From the NCBI GenBank assembly GCA_948146395.1, contig OX411558.1:36078350-36142349 (forward strand): DNA of 64,000 bases, written 5' to 3'. Shown piece by piece: positions 22,117 through 35,929 of this stretch (the stretch's first letter is position 1; the number at the start of each line of letters is the position of its first letter). The position numbers were made by a program, and so were the translations under genes. The notes beneath the pieces are model-generated. The model was not told where the DNA came from. It saw nothing but the letters and a program-made list of their open reading frames with translations, and did no database searches. The stretch comes from Fragum whitleyi. Lineage: Eukaryota; Mollusca; Bivalvia; Cardiida; Cardiidae.

Positions 22117-22395
22117 TTTTCCTTTTATTTATTGTCCCTACCATAGCATATGCCCATATGAGCGACGCCCCCAGGGGACAGCTAGTTGTTATGGGGGTAG
22201 TGCAAGAACACATGGAGAAACCACTGCTGAGATCTGCCATTCTTTAACATGCTCGGTGTAAAGCACCATCTCAAAGGATCTAGGTTTAACGTCTCATCCG
22301 AAAACCAATCAGTTTGTCAGTCCAGAAATCGAATCCACATGATCAACCTTCAATTGAAGACTGGTGCTCTATAGACTGAGCTAAATAGGCTGGCA
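22117..22395 (-). mobile_element. SINE-2 copy with tRNA-like head
   Basis: A second SINE family. On the minus strand the head shows TAGCTCAGTCTATAGAGC (A box) and GGATTCGATTTC (B box). The body is marked on the plus strand by CATATGCCCATATGAGCGAC, TTCTTTAACATGCTCGGTGT and TAACGTCTCATCCGAAAA. It shares these motifs with 48880-49233 and none with SINE-1. Confidence 0.75.
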
Positions 22396-22949
22396 ACATA
22401 GCTGCAAACCAGGTGTCAGACAGGTTATTTAAAGATTAGACAATTTTAGCTAGCAGTCACAGTGATCGGCTGATTGCAATTATGGTACTGCTAAAATGTA
22501 ACATGGTCCTTGTAATGTTGTAGAGCCATCAGTACAAGCTTTGAACTTTTGACTCCCTCATAAAGTAAAAAGGTGCCACCATGTCAGGAAAGGTACTTCA
22601 GTTCTAGATACAAAATGACAGGTATGAAGGTAAAACATCATGAAACAAGGAATTTACAGGACATAAAAATCACACATAAATCATCTTTACCTTGACTACA
22701 GGCATGGATATTTGTATGTCTCATGATTTTGATTTCTATCTAAATCAAAGACTTGAAAGCACTGAAATCCAACAGTGTTGAGAAATCTTTTATTAGAAAA
22801 ATTCATAAACTCTGCCTTCAAATGGAACAAATAGGTCATATGTGCAGCCTGATATTCGTCTATTCCCCATTGTAAACAGTAATTATAGGTTCAGCAAAGG
22901 AAGACTTATTGGTAGCAATGGTCTTAAATTCTTGAACATGCGACTGAAG
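22396..22949. other. Non-coding stretch with a small MITE-1 fragment
   Basis: 22836-22895 resembles an inner MITE-1 segment (CATATGTGCAGCCTGATATT, then GGTTCAGCA). The rest is unassigned. Confidence 0.4.
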
Positions 22950-22951
22950 TA

Positions 22952-23919
22952 TAGTCAAATCTGTGTGAGTGGCCAACTATGCACAGCGGCAAATCTGCCG
23001 ACGGCGGCCACTCGATTTCCCCCATGCAAATTCCTTCTTTAATTGCACTGTGAATAGCGTGATCTCCTGAAATGCGGCCGGCGGTCACCTTAATTGTTCT
23101 ATTTCCAACTGTATATTACACCTATACAATGGTCATCTGACAAAACACGCGACTTAATTAGTCGTGTTTGAAAAAATCGATAATCACCACTATAGTAAAC
23201 AGCTGAAGTCGCTTTATCGTAATGTACAAGATATAAACAACCAATTTATCGGTTTATTCCCATGATGTCGATTAAATGACGTGTAATTGTCCATTATAAT
23301 TTATTTGATCTACTTAAATGATGATAATTATTAAAAGGATATGGAATTTCTCAGTTGTCGGGTCTCGTTAAATAAAATGATCTTGAGCATTACAGGTTGT
23401 TTAAACATTTAGCAAACTGATTTCTCGAGGTCTTTAAAATGGACGAAAACCTGCTTTTGATATCAATTCTCGCCGTAATGTTGCTTTCTGAACGTAAGTT
23501 CCTCTCTCTAGAGGATCGTGTGAAAGTGATATGCATGCTTGAATCTGGATGTTCTTCCAGGATTATTGTTAATGAGTTCGGTGTAGGTCGTACGCAGGTC
23601 CAAACTGTGGCTAAACGCAAAGGTAAAAAATTGTGCACAAGTTAAAAATACTTAAAACAAGATCTTTTCATTTGTTTTCACAATATTTTTTATGTTAAAT
23701 GGTATAATTCCTTAATCTTTTAATGACAAACACTTAAAATGAAACTTTGGAATTGCTTAGAATCTGGAGAGGTCTAAAGTTTTGTAATCTGGTAATGAGC
23801 TGAACAAAAGTGGTACGATAAAATGGCCGCTCTAAGGATACTGTGAACAGCAGCCAATCTGTGTACAGCAGCCAATTTGGCCCTCTCCCTTGACTGGCTG
23901 CTGTACACAGATTTAACTG
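22952..23919 (+). mobile_element. Tigger/pogo-like DNA element, internally deleted
   Basis: TA at 22950-22951 and 23920-23921 flanks 968 bp with ends TAGTCAAATCTGTGTG and rc(CACAGATTTAACTG). Short repeats of CAGCAGCCAATCTGTGTA lie near the right end, and the GC-rich GGCGGCCACTCG motif near the left. It contains one coding remnant, the helix-turn-helix exon at 23439-23623, but no DDE catalytic region. TA targets, CAGT-type ends and a CENP-B/Tigger-like HTH agree with the pogo branch of Tc1/mariner. Confidence 0.7.
23439..23645 (+). CDS. N-terminal HTH exon of a Tigger/CENP-B-like transposase (fragment)
   Basis: A 68-codon ORF from ATG. After a hydrophobic lead (DENLLLISILAVMLLSE), residues about 19-60 (RKFLSLEDRVKVICMLESG, then SSRIIVNEFGVGRTQVQTV) match the pattern of the N-terminal psq/CENP-B helix-turn-helix of Tigger transposases, which binds the terminal repeats. 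Near codon 62 the DNA reads CGCAAAG|GTAAAA, a plausible splice donor, so the last few residues may be intronic read-through. No second HTH or DDE domain follows in the window. It sits inside the inverted-repeat element 22952-23919 and is probably a relic. Confidence 0.6.
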   Translation: MDENLLLISILAVMLLSERKFLSLEDRVKVICMLESGCSSRIIVNEFGVGRTQVQTVAKRKGKKLCTS

Positions 23920-24240
23920 TAAATGATTTACTACTTAAAGCGTCAACTGTGACCCATTTTATCTGAAGGATCACATGACATTCAGAATGTCTGTAGAATA
24001 ATCATACACAACCAGTATCATGCATGCATTTTACAAAAGTGAATCAATTAAAATTGCAAGAACATATAATTTCACAATTGCTTGATAAACGGAAATTGGT
24101 GTTATTCAGCTTGCCCCTAGTTATCCGCTGAAAATAAAGATAATTCACAGAAAATGTCCTAAGAACTAAGATTATCTTTTAATAATAAAAGGTCGGTAGC
24201 TAGCAAAGTTTCAGTGCAAAACTATTGTTAGTTCCTTTAC

Positions 24241-24489
24241 CTATAGGGCCAACTTATTTAACGCTCCATCAGGGCCCATTGTTGTTTTTTTCAGCTTTTA
24301 ACCCGCCCTGAGTTCAGGCTGAAAAAATATTGCAAACGGTTTTAAAATTATACCCCGCTTTACACGCAAGTATACGAGTAAAGGGGTATATAACTTGAAC
24401 CAGTTTGTCATCTTGAACGCAGGGCTGGATTCAAGCTAAAAAACGACAACAACAGGCCCTGGCCAGGTGTGAAATAAGTTGGCCCATAG
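24241..24489. mobile_element. Long palindromic MITE (CTATAGGGCCAACTTATTT ends)
   Basis: About 249 bp that folds back over most of its length. Outer arms CTATAGGGCCAACTTATTT and AAATAAGTTGGCCCATAG continue through CAGGGCC.../...GGCCCTG and TTGTTGT/ACAACAA to an inner stem ATACCCCGCTTTAC/GTAAAGGGGTAT. Directly left (24211-24240) is a single arm of the short palindrome family. Confidence 0.8.
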
Positions 24490-24495
24490 ATTTCT

Positions 24496-24935
24496 GCTAC
24501 CCCTGGCATCTCAAGCCATCAATGTTTTCACTGATCACTAAATGATGGGGGGCATGTTATTCGGAGTAGGCCACTGATTTATATGAAGACATTAGCAACA
24601 TTATCCACATTCTCTGAACTCCACACATGTTTTACCCACCCTACAATAATGGGGGGTAAATATGTTACTGTCTTTAACCTATCGACAGACATAAATTTCT
24701 TAACTTTTCACACTCGTTATTCTAACAAAAGGTAGAATGGTTACGTCCAAAATCTTGTCTTAATTGTTATTTCTTAGCTTCAAAAAGAAATCTTATCCTG
24801 CTTAATTTTGAACAAATTACCATTGTTTATTCTTTGTTAAGTTTTGCTAAAGCATTTGCCAAAACAAATAGGTACAATAAGCAGGCAGTGAAGGCCAAGA
24901 TTATACTGCCCATTTGTACATTTATATTCTGCGTA
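24496..24935. other. Non-coding stretch
   Basis: G-rich ATGGGGGGCATG and AATGGGGGGTAAA motifs lie about 100 bp apart. No family is recognised. Confidence 0.35.
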
Positions 24936-25273
24936 ATTAATGAACTGGCAGGGCGGGGCTTAAGCATGACGTAAATTGGCGAGTTTACTTTTAAATACTT
25001 TGGGTTCTTTCAAATTTTAGTGGTTATCATAGTTAAAGCGTGCAAATAACAGTATCTTTAAACCTAAAGGAGTCGAGTGCTTTGAGAAAGTGAACACATT
25101 TCATCGTTTGGATACCAAGGCCTCGTAACTTCAGCTTGATTAAGCTGAAGTAACAAGGATTTGGTTACCAATCTACGATTTAAGGTCTGGAGTTATTCTA
25201 GATAAAAGCTGATTTCCCTTAACCCTAAGTGCAATGACCCGTTACTTAGGCTCCACCCTGCCAGGGCATTAAT
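24936..25273 (+). mobile_element. Inverted-repeat element, copy 2 of the CTGGCAGGGCGGGGC family
   Basis: ATTAAT at both edges (24936-24941 and 25268-25273) encloses ends GAACTGGCAGGGCGGGGC and rc(GCTCCACCCTGCCAGGGC). The interior matches 2352-2735, including the GGTTACC-type palindrome (25110-25170). The flanking ATTAAT may be a target duplication or the outermost repeat bases. Confidence 0.7.
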
Positions 25274-25277
25274 CATG

Positions 25278-25334
25278 GATAATACAGACTGCAAAAGTTT
25301 TGTGTTCAGCACAAAATGTAGACTGTATGAAAAG
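25278..25334. repeat. Hairpin
   Basis: ATACAGACTGCAAAAGTTTTG pairs imperfectly with CAAAATGTAGACTGTAT around GTGTTCAGCA. Confidence 0.55.
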
Positions 25335-25422
25335 GGTTTTGAAGTTTAATCTACATATTCATGTTGTTAAATTGTTTTTCGGTCTGCTTGTCTGTCCAAA
25401 GTGTAGCATTGATTATGCCATA

Positions 25423-26547
25423 CCGTATTTCACCTTTTAGACGCGCCCTCCCTAATAAACGCGCTCCCCCATAAATATGATTCCCAGGCCCTTGACTATA
25501 CGATCAACAACATCCAACCACCCACGGTCCGTGGTTAAAAATCCGGTCTAAAATTTAATTTCATTACCTGCTACTCCACGACGTAATGTTCAATAGATTG
25601 TGGGTTATCTATCTTAAATTCCTATCAGGATAAGGCTGGTTGCGTCATTAAATGATCGTTCAACATCTGAAAAACTAGCGCGTCCTAAATCGCGCAGTTT
25701 TCCGGAAGCGCGAAATGGTTAAAATTTAACACAAAATTAAAACTATTTCTCGTCATTCTTCATATGTCACATGCGAACAAAATCCCCTTTCTTCGCGTTG
25801 TTACGAAAATATTTCTGAAATCATGTTACCTTCTGCAATTATAAAAAATATCCGAGTCAAATGATTAAATCTTAGTCACAATTCATACTGTTAAAATAGG
25901 AAAAACCCGTAAAATCTCGTGTGTAACTTATTTCAAAAGCGACGTCGCCGCTTGCAAGAATCTGGGGACTTCAAAGGGTGCCGACACGCGGTGACCCAGC
26001 TAGCTCCAGACGTGTTGTGTTTTCACTACGAAACACTTCCATTTCATGTACCGGGTGCATTTACACATAACAAAATTTTAGGATTTAATACAGGATTATT
26101 TATTTAATACTTGAATAGGTAATGATTTACCGTTTTGTCCATTGGTAGCGGAACATTGAATATTGCATCGTCTGGAACTTCCTATCTTGTACAAATAATA
26201 ACAATAATAATAATTACCGCTTTTGCGAACACAATCATTTGCTTTTGAAAGCTGCATTAATGGTCGAAGGTGACCGTATTTCGATAGATGACTTTAGATT
26301 ACAGAATTACAATTCATTAGCTAACATTTTATTTTATTTTTTAAATTTATAGCCTTAATAGATAAATAGGAAAGCGTATTGGGTAGCGCACGTATTTCAA
26401 TCGATAATTAAGAACTTGTTAGCAATTTGCTTCTCTTAGGTACCAAAATACGTAATTTCTTTTTTAATAAAGTAAAAGGGTCTGAAATAATAGCGCCCCC
26501 ACGACGTTTTGCAACGCGCCCGGGCGCGTTTAAAAGGAGAAATACGG
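25423..26547. mobile_element. TA-flanked element, 1.1 kb (CCGTATTTCWCCTTTTA ends)
   Basis: TA at both sides encloses 1125 bp with inverted ends CCGTATTTCACCTTTTAGAC and rc of AAAAGGAGAAATACGG; the repeats continue as GCGCCC/GGGCGC. The interior is richer in CpG than its surroundings and holds no recognisable transposase. The same ends delimit smaller elements at 32061-32363, 49818-50954 and 59200-59504. Confidence 0.75.
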
Positions 26548-26757
26548 TATGTAATTCAGCCATCATGATCTCGCAGGTTTCAGCACAAGAAATGCTCAGT
26601 ATCATTGAATAAGCAAATTCAGATTATATAACAGTAAATTAAAATTATAGTACACAAGTATAATTTTCCTGTTAGTTTTACCACTGAAAACTGATATACA
26701 TTAATGTCTTGACATTAACCAACTTTATTTTTTCCTTTTGATTCTAATATATACTTA

Positions 26758-27574
26758 GTTCCAAAAGAAAGTGTGCACTTTTGAATTTTAAATATCTCTG
26801 AAATTGCACAATCTATCGCCATGAAACGTCGTATAACCATCCCAAAGAGTATGTGCAAACAACTTTTGAAAACAAAAATCACAGGGTGAGCAAAAATTTT
26901 CAGCTAAATTGAGACATTTAATTTCGCATGATTTGCATGTGCATCACGCGTTAGACGTACAATTGGTACGAAAATGCATTCAGCTGAATGTTTGCAGCTT
27001 TGCTAAGCATAAAATGACATTTTCAATACAATTGTGTATGATGCTTCAGCGTGGTTTGACTACCAATAAGCGTCGTTGAAGAAAATTGAACCTTGTCAGA
27101 CTAAGAACGTCATTAAAATCGATTGAGCATTCATAATCCAATAGAATTCGAGGTCATCATTTTTAGGGCCTTTAATAAGCAAATCGCAATATCAAAGAAC
27201 GCCATAGCACCATTCAACGACAAGTTACTGGCCTAACAATGTAGCAATGTCTTACGTTGACGTACACGTAATGTCTGCATACAAATTAAAACTTTTGTTT
27301 GGAAATGACTTGGAATGGCTTCTTAAACTTCATAATGCAACATCAACACATAGCTCTTACCAAAGAAAAAGTTGTAAGGAGGTCAAATCTCAACAGCTTA
27401 AGTAATGCCATCGCGTATGCAGCATGCGATACTTTATCCAAATCTAATTTGACTTTGAATTTCAAAAAGGTCTTGACTAAAGTATGGTATCAAATTTACT
27501 CCATAATTTTCCTCCCACTTTGTAAAAATCAAGAGGAATGCAAAAAAGTGAAAGTGCACACTTTTTTAAGGAAC
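26758..27574. mobile_element. TA-flanked element, 0.8 kb (GTTCC...AAGTGTGCACTTT ends)
   Basis: TA (26756-26757 and 27575-27576) encloses 817 bp with inverted ends GTTCCAAAAGAAAGTGTGCA and rc(TGCACACTTTTTTAAGGAAC). Translations inside are broken by stops; I could not recognise catalytic motifs in any frame. Probably a decayed Tc1/mariner-type element. Confidence 0.65.
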
Positions 27575-27578
27575 TAAG

Positions 27579-27952
27579 AATAATTCATAATTGATCTATC
27601 AAAAAATAAAGTCACTGGATGACAGCCAGTTTAGTTACGAATTAGGCTTGAAATAAATCTAAGTGCAAAGTTCATTGTCTTCTAATGATAAGTTAAGTTT
27701 CTTATCCAAATTTAGTTCTGTTTGATCAAAGATTCAGACCAGATGGTTCCCACATGATAATATAACAGACATAAAACTGCAAGAACAGAGAACCAGACTT
27801 ACAGGAACTTCCTAGCATGTCTTGGTTCAGCGAGTAAAGAAAGCCAAACAGGCTTATCAGCATGTAATGAACTGGTAAGTAGTTAATATATGTGCATCAC
27901 AATGCATGCATATCTGGGTACGGGGGTATCTTTTCACTATAATACACATTTA
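27579..27952. other. Non-coding stretch with a weak splice-site candidate
   Basis: GTAATGAACTG|GTAAGT at about 27867 fits a donor, and a short frame upstream is open, but the peptide is not recognised and is too short to call. Confidence 0.3.
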
Positions 27953-28022
27953 GGGGTCATTGCAACGCCATTGTAAGTGCCTATATTTATATAGGCACTT
28001 ACAATAGTATTGCACTGCCCCC
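27953..28022. repeat. Short palindrome (GGGGTCAGTGC family)
   Basis: GGGGTCATTGCAACGCCATT and AATAGTATTGCACTGCCCC, with GTAAGTGCC/GGCACTTAC and a TATATTTATATA centre. 70 bp, close to a complete palindrome. Confidence 0.85.
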
Positions 28023-28047
28023 TCAATATATTAGTAAGATTTTTCAT

Positions 28048-28110
28048 CTCTGCACAAAACATTTGTAACTGCCTATTTATTCAAAGGTAGTTAAAACTGT
28101 TTTGCACTAA
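28048..28110. repeat. Short palindrome (GGCTCAGTGC family)
   Basis: Arms TCTGCACAAAACATTTGTAAC and GTTAAAACTGTTTTGCACTAA with TGCC/GGTA at the centre. It lies 26 bp from the preceding palindrome. Confidence 0.7.
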
Positions 28111-29148
28111 TCCATCGAGATAAGATGGAGTTACAAGGTTTTGCCTGTCAATCAAGATGTTACAAATGTAACTACCATTAATAAGTGTGAAAAGTAATTC
28201 ACTAAGGTACAGATAATCTTATCACAAAGGTAGATAAAGTGGGAGGGGTATTTCCTGCAGTTTTAATTTTTCTTATCAAAGTAGGAAGAACTGATAGGCC
28301 CTATCTTACCAATCGAGAAACCAGCATGTGTAATACATGTCGAGAATTTGTTGTGAATTCATATTGATAAGATTATAGGATGGAAACTCTCATGCCTAAA
28401 TTTTTTCAACAGAATATCAGGGGACTGAAATCATTTACGTTTAGCAGATTTATTTCCCTTTAAAAATAGAATATTGAATTTCAGGAACATATTACAATCT
28501 GCAATCAAAAGTGTTGTGAATGAATGTTGTGATGATATTTTTGATTAAAGCTTTATAAAATTATTGCCTTACTTTTTAACAGATACAACAGAATATTTTA
28601 TAATACATGTACTTATTTTTTAAAGGTTTAAAATGACTTATTTCCCTTTAAAAAATAAGCTTCACAAAAGTAATTGTTTTCAGTTAAAGGGAACAAGTTG
28701 ACATCATTTTGACACAAAATCATTAAAGATATTAATGGGAGTCAAAAAACATTTTCTCATTTCTAACTTTTGTTCCTTACTTAAGTCCTATGCTAACAAT
28801 TTGAAAATAATATAATTTATTGTCTCTTTTTATTTTTTCAAAATGCAAGACTGTCAGAAAAGGGGTTAATGGGCTAAGGATATGAAATTGCAGGTGCATT
28901 TAGATTAAACAGAACAGTTTTTCATTACCCAACAATTCAGAAACAAGGTTAATTTTACAGGCTAAAGTTTGGCATGTGTATATAAATGCTGATATGAAAG
29001 CATTTAAGCATGCACCAAAGGTGATAAACCCTCTGTATTTCTCAAGAATTTTGATAACTCTCCTGCTAAAGTACTCCTGATGAGCAAATATTAATATCCT
29101 TGCTGGGTGACAAAAATTATTGTATCTCCAACTTTTTCAAGGCTGTAA
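28111..29148. other. AT-rich non-coding stretch
   Basis: TTATTTCCCTTTAAAAA occurs twice (about 28448 and 28639). No gene is recognised. Confidence 0.4.
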
Positions 29149-29336
29149 ACAGAGCTACAAACAGAGGGAGTATTTTCAATTTGTAAATTATTTTAACTAT
29201 ACTTGCAAACATCCTACATTGTGGATACTAATGCGAGACTATTTAAATGAATACCCACAACATAGGGTTTTGATGGGATATAAAGATTTTAGACTGGAAT
29301 CCCCCCCCCCCTTCAATTGTATCTCTGGCTGAAGAT
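29149..29336. mobile_element. Fold-back element, GGAGCTACAGATAGAG family
   Basis: AGAGCTACAAACAGAGGGAG on the left and CCCCTTCAATTGTATCTCTG on the right bracket an inner pair ATTGTGGATACTAATGC and GAATACCCACAACAT. Relatives: 35378-35572, 38553-38672 (left half), 48103-48282 and 60003-60150. A run of ten C lies at about 29303. Confidence 0.6.
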
Positions 29337-29340
29337 ACAG

Positions 29341-30180
29341 CATCTTAATTAGTTGCATTATGAATGATGATGCTATACTATTTAGAGGACAAATAATTGT
29401 TCTAGTGTAAAAATTGATTTACTTTCAGTGAGTGAACAACAAAAGCCACAACATGACAAGTGAGAATATAGTTTTCATTGTTCACATTATGTAAAATTTG
29501 TCTGTATAAATGCATAAGGATTAATATCATTTTTCTACTATAAAACAAATGTGAAAATCTTATGATTATCTGTGAATCAAATGGCATTTATCATGACATG
29601 ATCAGATGTTGATATTGGGCTCTCTTTAAATGACATCCGATAGCAGTGAACAAAAGCAAGGTTAAATCTTTCTTAAAGTGGCAGAGTTTAATTGCCCAAT
29701 TTCATTGATTTACCAGTGAAATCATCAAATGATGAATTGCTGAGAAATCCCTATAATCCAATCAAAAGCCAAAACTGAGTCAAGTTTTTCCTAAAATAAG
29801 CTGAGCATAAAAAATCAGCATGATACAGCTTTTAAACATGCATCAAATTAAATGAAAACAGTAATACATGTTTTATCACCAGATGTACATGTTTTCTTTT
29901 TTACTGATAAGCACAGGTGAGGCTTTTATTTTCACTTAGTCATTATGTAGCGTGAATGTTTTTTAACACAGTACATTAACAATCTTTCCTTTACCAAGAA
30001 ATTTTACTTTATTTAAGTGACGAAGAGAGTTTTTGTTGATTTCAGCGAGTTACAAAACTAAAACCTAATCACACTGTATGAATACGCAAAGTGGATTCAA
30101 ATTTCATACAGCATTAAATAATCATTTCTAAAATGGGACTTCCATTTGACCTTTTCTGTATCAAATCGTTTTCTTAAATA
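29341..30180. other. AT-rich non-coding stretch
   Basis: No recognised content. Confidence 0.4.
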
Positions 30181-30848
30181 AGGTAAAATGTGTATTAAGC
30201 GACCACTTGCGGGACTTACAAAAAACGGTCGTTAAAGCGAATGGTCGCTTAGTGCATGTTTTGGTTACAGATATGAAACATAATTTTGATAGAATATATA
30301 TGTAGTTGCAAATTTCTCAATAACCCTATATTGTAACAAGAGCACCGCCAACGGGTGCCTACGCTCGGCTGTCAAGTGCTGGATTGTGGGAAAAAATCTA
30401 AGTCGAAAAAGGGGCATAATTTGCACAAAATGCATCTAGAGTTATCCCCCTTGATAGTATAGGTTGCTCTTTTGATGGTGAACATGTGTGCCAAGTTTCA
30501 AGTGAATGCCTTCAGTAAAACCAGAGATATAACAAAATGTCAAAGTTTTCGCACGACGACGACGACAACGACGACGCCAACGACAACGACAACGACGACG
30601 ACAACGACACGGAGGCTATAGCAATACCTCGGGTTTTCTCCGAAAACAGCCGAGCTAAAAACTCATGAGTATTCTCTCACTGAGACAATTTGTATGAGTT
30701 TTAACAAAAGAGGATTCATTTACAATGATTTATAGACCAATAATATCTACTTTTTAAGATATTTTGATCTAAAGATTGAGATTTTGAAAATGGTCGCCAA
30801 ATAAAAATGGTTGTTTTATAGACATGGTGACTCTAGCAAGATTGACTG
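30181..30848. mobile_element. MITE-4 copy split by a pearl-like element
   Basis: GTAAAATGTGTATTAAGCGAC on the left and GACTCTAGCAAGATTGACTG on the right match the ends of 20460-20804. The shared interior (TATCTACTTTTTAAGATATTT, TGAGTTTTAACAA) resumes after the insert at 30336-30660. Confidence 0.75.
30336..30660 (+). mobile_element. Pearl/Helentron-like element c, short, GACGAC type
   Basis: It starts ACAAG, then hairpin GCACC-GCCAAC-GGGTGC, then the subterminal GCTCGGCTGT (30363-30372). There is a single core (AGTTTCAAGTGAATGCCTTC), a GACGAC/AACGAC microsatellite (30553-30610), and a 3' hairpin whose outer arm ACAGCCGAGC (30646-30655) is the exact inverse of the 5' subterminal repeat. It ends CTAAAA. 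This is the shortest member and the clearest view of the termini. Confidence 0.82.
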
Positions 30849-32060
30849 CACTTTTATCGTATGGTGTTCCCAGATGAAACAAATTTGCATGACAGGTCAC
30901 ATATTTAATTGAATTTCTATAGATTGATCGAATATATAAATTATGATGTAAGCTAGCGTTAAAATTGTTAGGTTGTATCAAAAAGGTTTATTAAATGAAC
31001 CTTATATCACAAAATTCATATCTGTAATGCATGCTTTAACACCTTCAGTAATACAGACATTCTTTGTTAACAAGTTTTGGGTTAATTTGTTTTGCACATT
31101 TTTTGTTTTTTAATTTCACAATAGGTCCATTCATGCTATCTTTTTTTACCCACCAAAATAACAAATGTATTGTTTATCTGACCCAGTTTTTGAAGGGCTA
31201 TTGCATATGGTAGATATGAATTAGCCTATTTTATATACCAAGTATGAGTAATGCAAAATAAAATGAATTAATTTAAATAACCTCCCTTTTAACCCTGTAA
31301 ACTCTATCCTTGAAAAGTTTTAAAATGGGTATTTCAAACTCATTCATTTCATTTAAAAAATCAACCAGCCAAATAATACCATTAAGTCAGGCTCTTAAAA
31401 TTAAGCACAATTTTACTGAATCTCCAGCCATTAAGTTTTTTTGGTACATTTTCACCAATTGAAAGTTTCTTGAAGATTAAAGATAATAATTTGGTGATGA
31501 TCAGAACTTGTTTATCTAGGTGTTGAAAAAAACATCTGAAGATAAAAAGTGTATCCAAGCAACCAAAACTGAAATGATTACAAAAATGTTATACAAATCA
31601 TATGGTGTTTAAATTTTTAGGTCATTGAACCCACTTGATTACTCATATTAATAATGCTACAGTAAAGCAAGTGATAACACCTGGTAAGAAAAACTTTTGT
31701 CAAGCTTTTGGAAAGGCCATTTCTAATCATTACAGTTAGGATAGCTATATGGAAAATACAGAAATAAATGAAATGCACCCATAATTATTCTAGAAGTTAC
31801 AGAATTGTAACACATTCTCCAAACTCACAGTGATTCTATGTGGTAAATATAAGAGATTCTGTAGTTGACACTTTTGATCTACAGAATGAGAACACTACAA
31901 GCAATATGCCAATAGTAAGCTGAAATTGCTGCGTGCAAAGGCAAAAATTTCTAGGTTGAAAAAGGGACACAATGATTGCATATGTCAGAAGTGTAAAGTA
32001 CCTAGAAATCTGAAAATCTTTAAAGAAATCTGAAAAAAGCTCATCTTGAAATCAGACATA
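30849..32060. other. AT-rich non-coding stretch
   Basis: About 1.2 kb without a recognised repeat, exon or structure. Confidence 0.4.
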
Positions 32061-32363
32061 CCATTTCCCCTAATAATAGTGCCCTCCTTAAAAGTAGCAC
32101 CCCTACATATTTTACTAAGAAAACCCACTTCAAATGCCTTAATTTTAAGAACTTGTTGAGATTTCTTCTCTAATTTGATGTGAATTTCCTCTAAACAATC
32201 ATATAAATATTTGTTTAGAAGAAATTCACATCAAATTAAAGGGAAAAGGGCCTAAAAGACATCAATTTTAATGATTCTTTTAAATCAGAAAATGCATACG
32301 AAATAAATGCTTCCTGACCATGTTTTGTGTAGCTCCCAGGAGCATTTATTAGGAGAAATACGG
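32061..32363. mobile_element. TA-flanked MITE-5 (CCRTATTTC ends), intact form
   Basis: TA at 32059-32060 and 32364-32365 flanks 303 bp. Ends CCATTTCCCCTAATAATAG and ATTTATTAGGAGAAATACGG are inverse, and a central stem TTTCCTCTAAACAATCAT...TTGTTTAGAAGAAA folds further. It provides the uninterrupted version of 49818-50954. Confidence 0.8.
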
Positions 32364-32365
32364 TA

Positions 32366-35035
<2,670 letters not shown>

Positions 35036-35096
35036 AGAAGAAAATTATTGTAAGTGCCTATAATTGTATAGGCATGTACAATCGTTTTGTGCTTAC
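35036..35096. repeat. Short palindrome (GGGGTCAGTGC family)
   Basis: AAGAAAATTATTGTAAGTGCC faces GGCATGTACAATCGTTTTGTG across TATAATTGTATA; the outermost bases have decayed. Confidence 0.7.
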
Positions 35097-35214
35097 CACT
35101 TGAAATTTTCACTTTTTCATAGGCTTGAGAAAATTAAAACATGTTTAAATTTGAATGAATTCTGAAAGTGAGATCAGGAGCTTTGAATCATTTCTGAGCA
35201 ATCTTGTTGACATT

Positions 35215-35672
35215 ATAATTTCAAGCAGCGTTACCACATTGAAATTCTGGCTTAATTTGTAATTCTCAAAAATCAGTAAATATCCTCTTAACAACCATTT
35301 AAATGATTGTTTACAGAAAATTTACCTTAAATTGAAAGGGAAAAGGTAAAATTTCATCAATGTATTAGATATTTTCAGAGGTACTGATGTGGAGAGGGCG
35401 TAAATCCAATCCACAATCTTTATTTCTAAAGGAAATCCTTTGTTGTGGGTACTCATTTGAATCGTCTCGGAGAGACGATTCAAACAAGAACCCACATCAA
35501 AGGATTTGTGCAAGAATTGTTACAATATTTCAATTCTCAATTGAAAATACCTCCTCTATCTGTAGGTCTGATTTTGCTAAAGAAAACAGTTTGGTTCTTA
35601 AAATAAAAGCTCTATACAAGTATGTGAGTTACAATTAGCTCCTAGGAGCATTTGTTAGGAGAACCCTACATG
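35215..35672. mobile_element. Decayed MITE-5-like element with a nested fold-back
   Basis: Right end GCTCCTAGGAGCATTTGTTAG + GAGAACC resembles MITE-5. The left part has its central stem (CCTCTTAACAACCATTTAAA, AAATTGAAAGGGAAAAGG). Between them, 35378-35572 is a GGAGCTACAGATAGAG-type fold-back with the hairpin GAATCGTCTC-GGA-GAGACGATTC. Confidence 0.5.
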
Positions 35673-35929
35673 GTAACGAACATAATTATAAAGGAATAAA
35701 GCCAATCAATGTCTTAATTGATAAGTTTGACAAGTAAATTGTCCTGACTGCTAAGTTTCATTAGTATTCACATACACCATTTTATTGCCCATCTTTCTAC
35801 AGTTTTATGACTACTTCTATAATAACCTATCAAAGATCATTACTTTGTACTAACACACTGGTCATTATTTGGTCCCTAACTCTTTGCATTTTAGACAAGA
35901 TAGTCTTAGTATACACACACCTTTGAAAA

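Noticed and set aside
27299..27577. 92-codon frame in the 0.8-kb TA element
   Set aside because: No transposase motif; it runs into the terminal repeat.
27760..27870. Possible short exon before CTG|GTAAGT
   Set aside because: The frame is under 40 codons with several equally weak acceptors.
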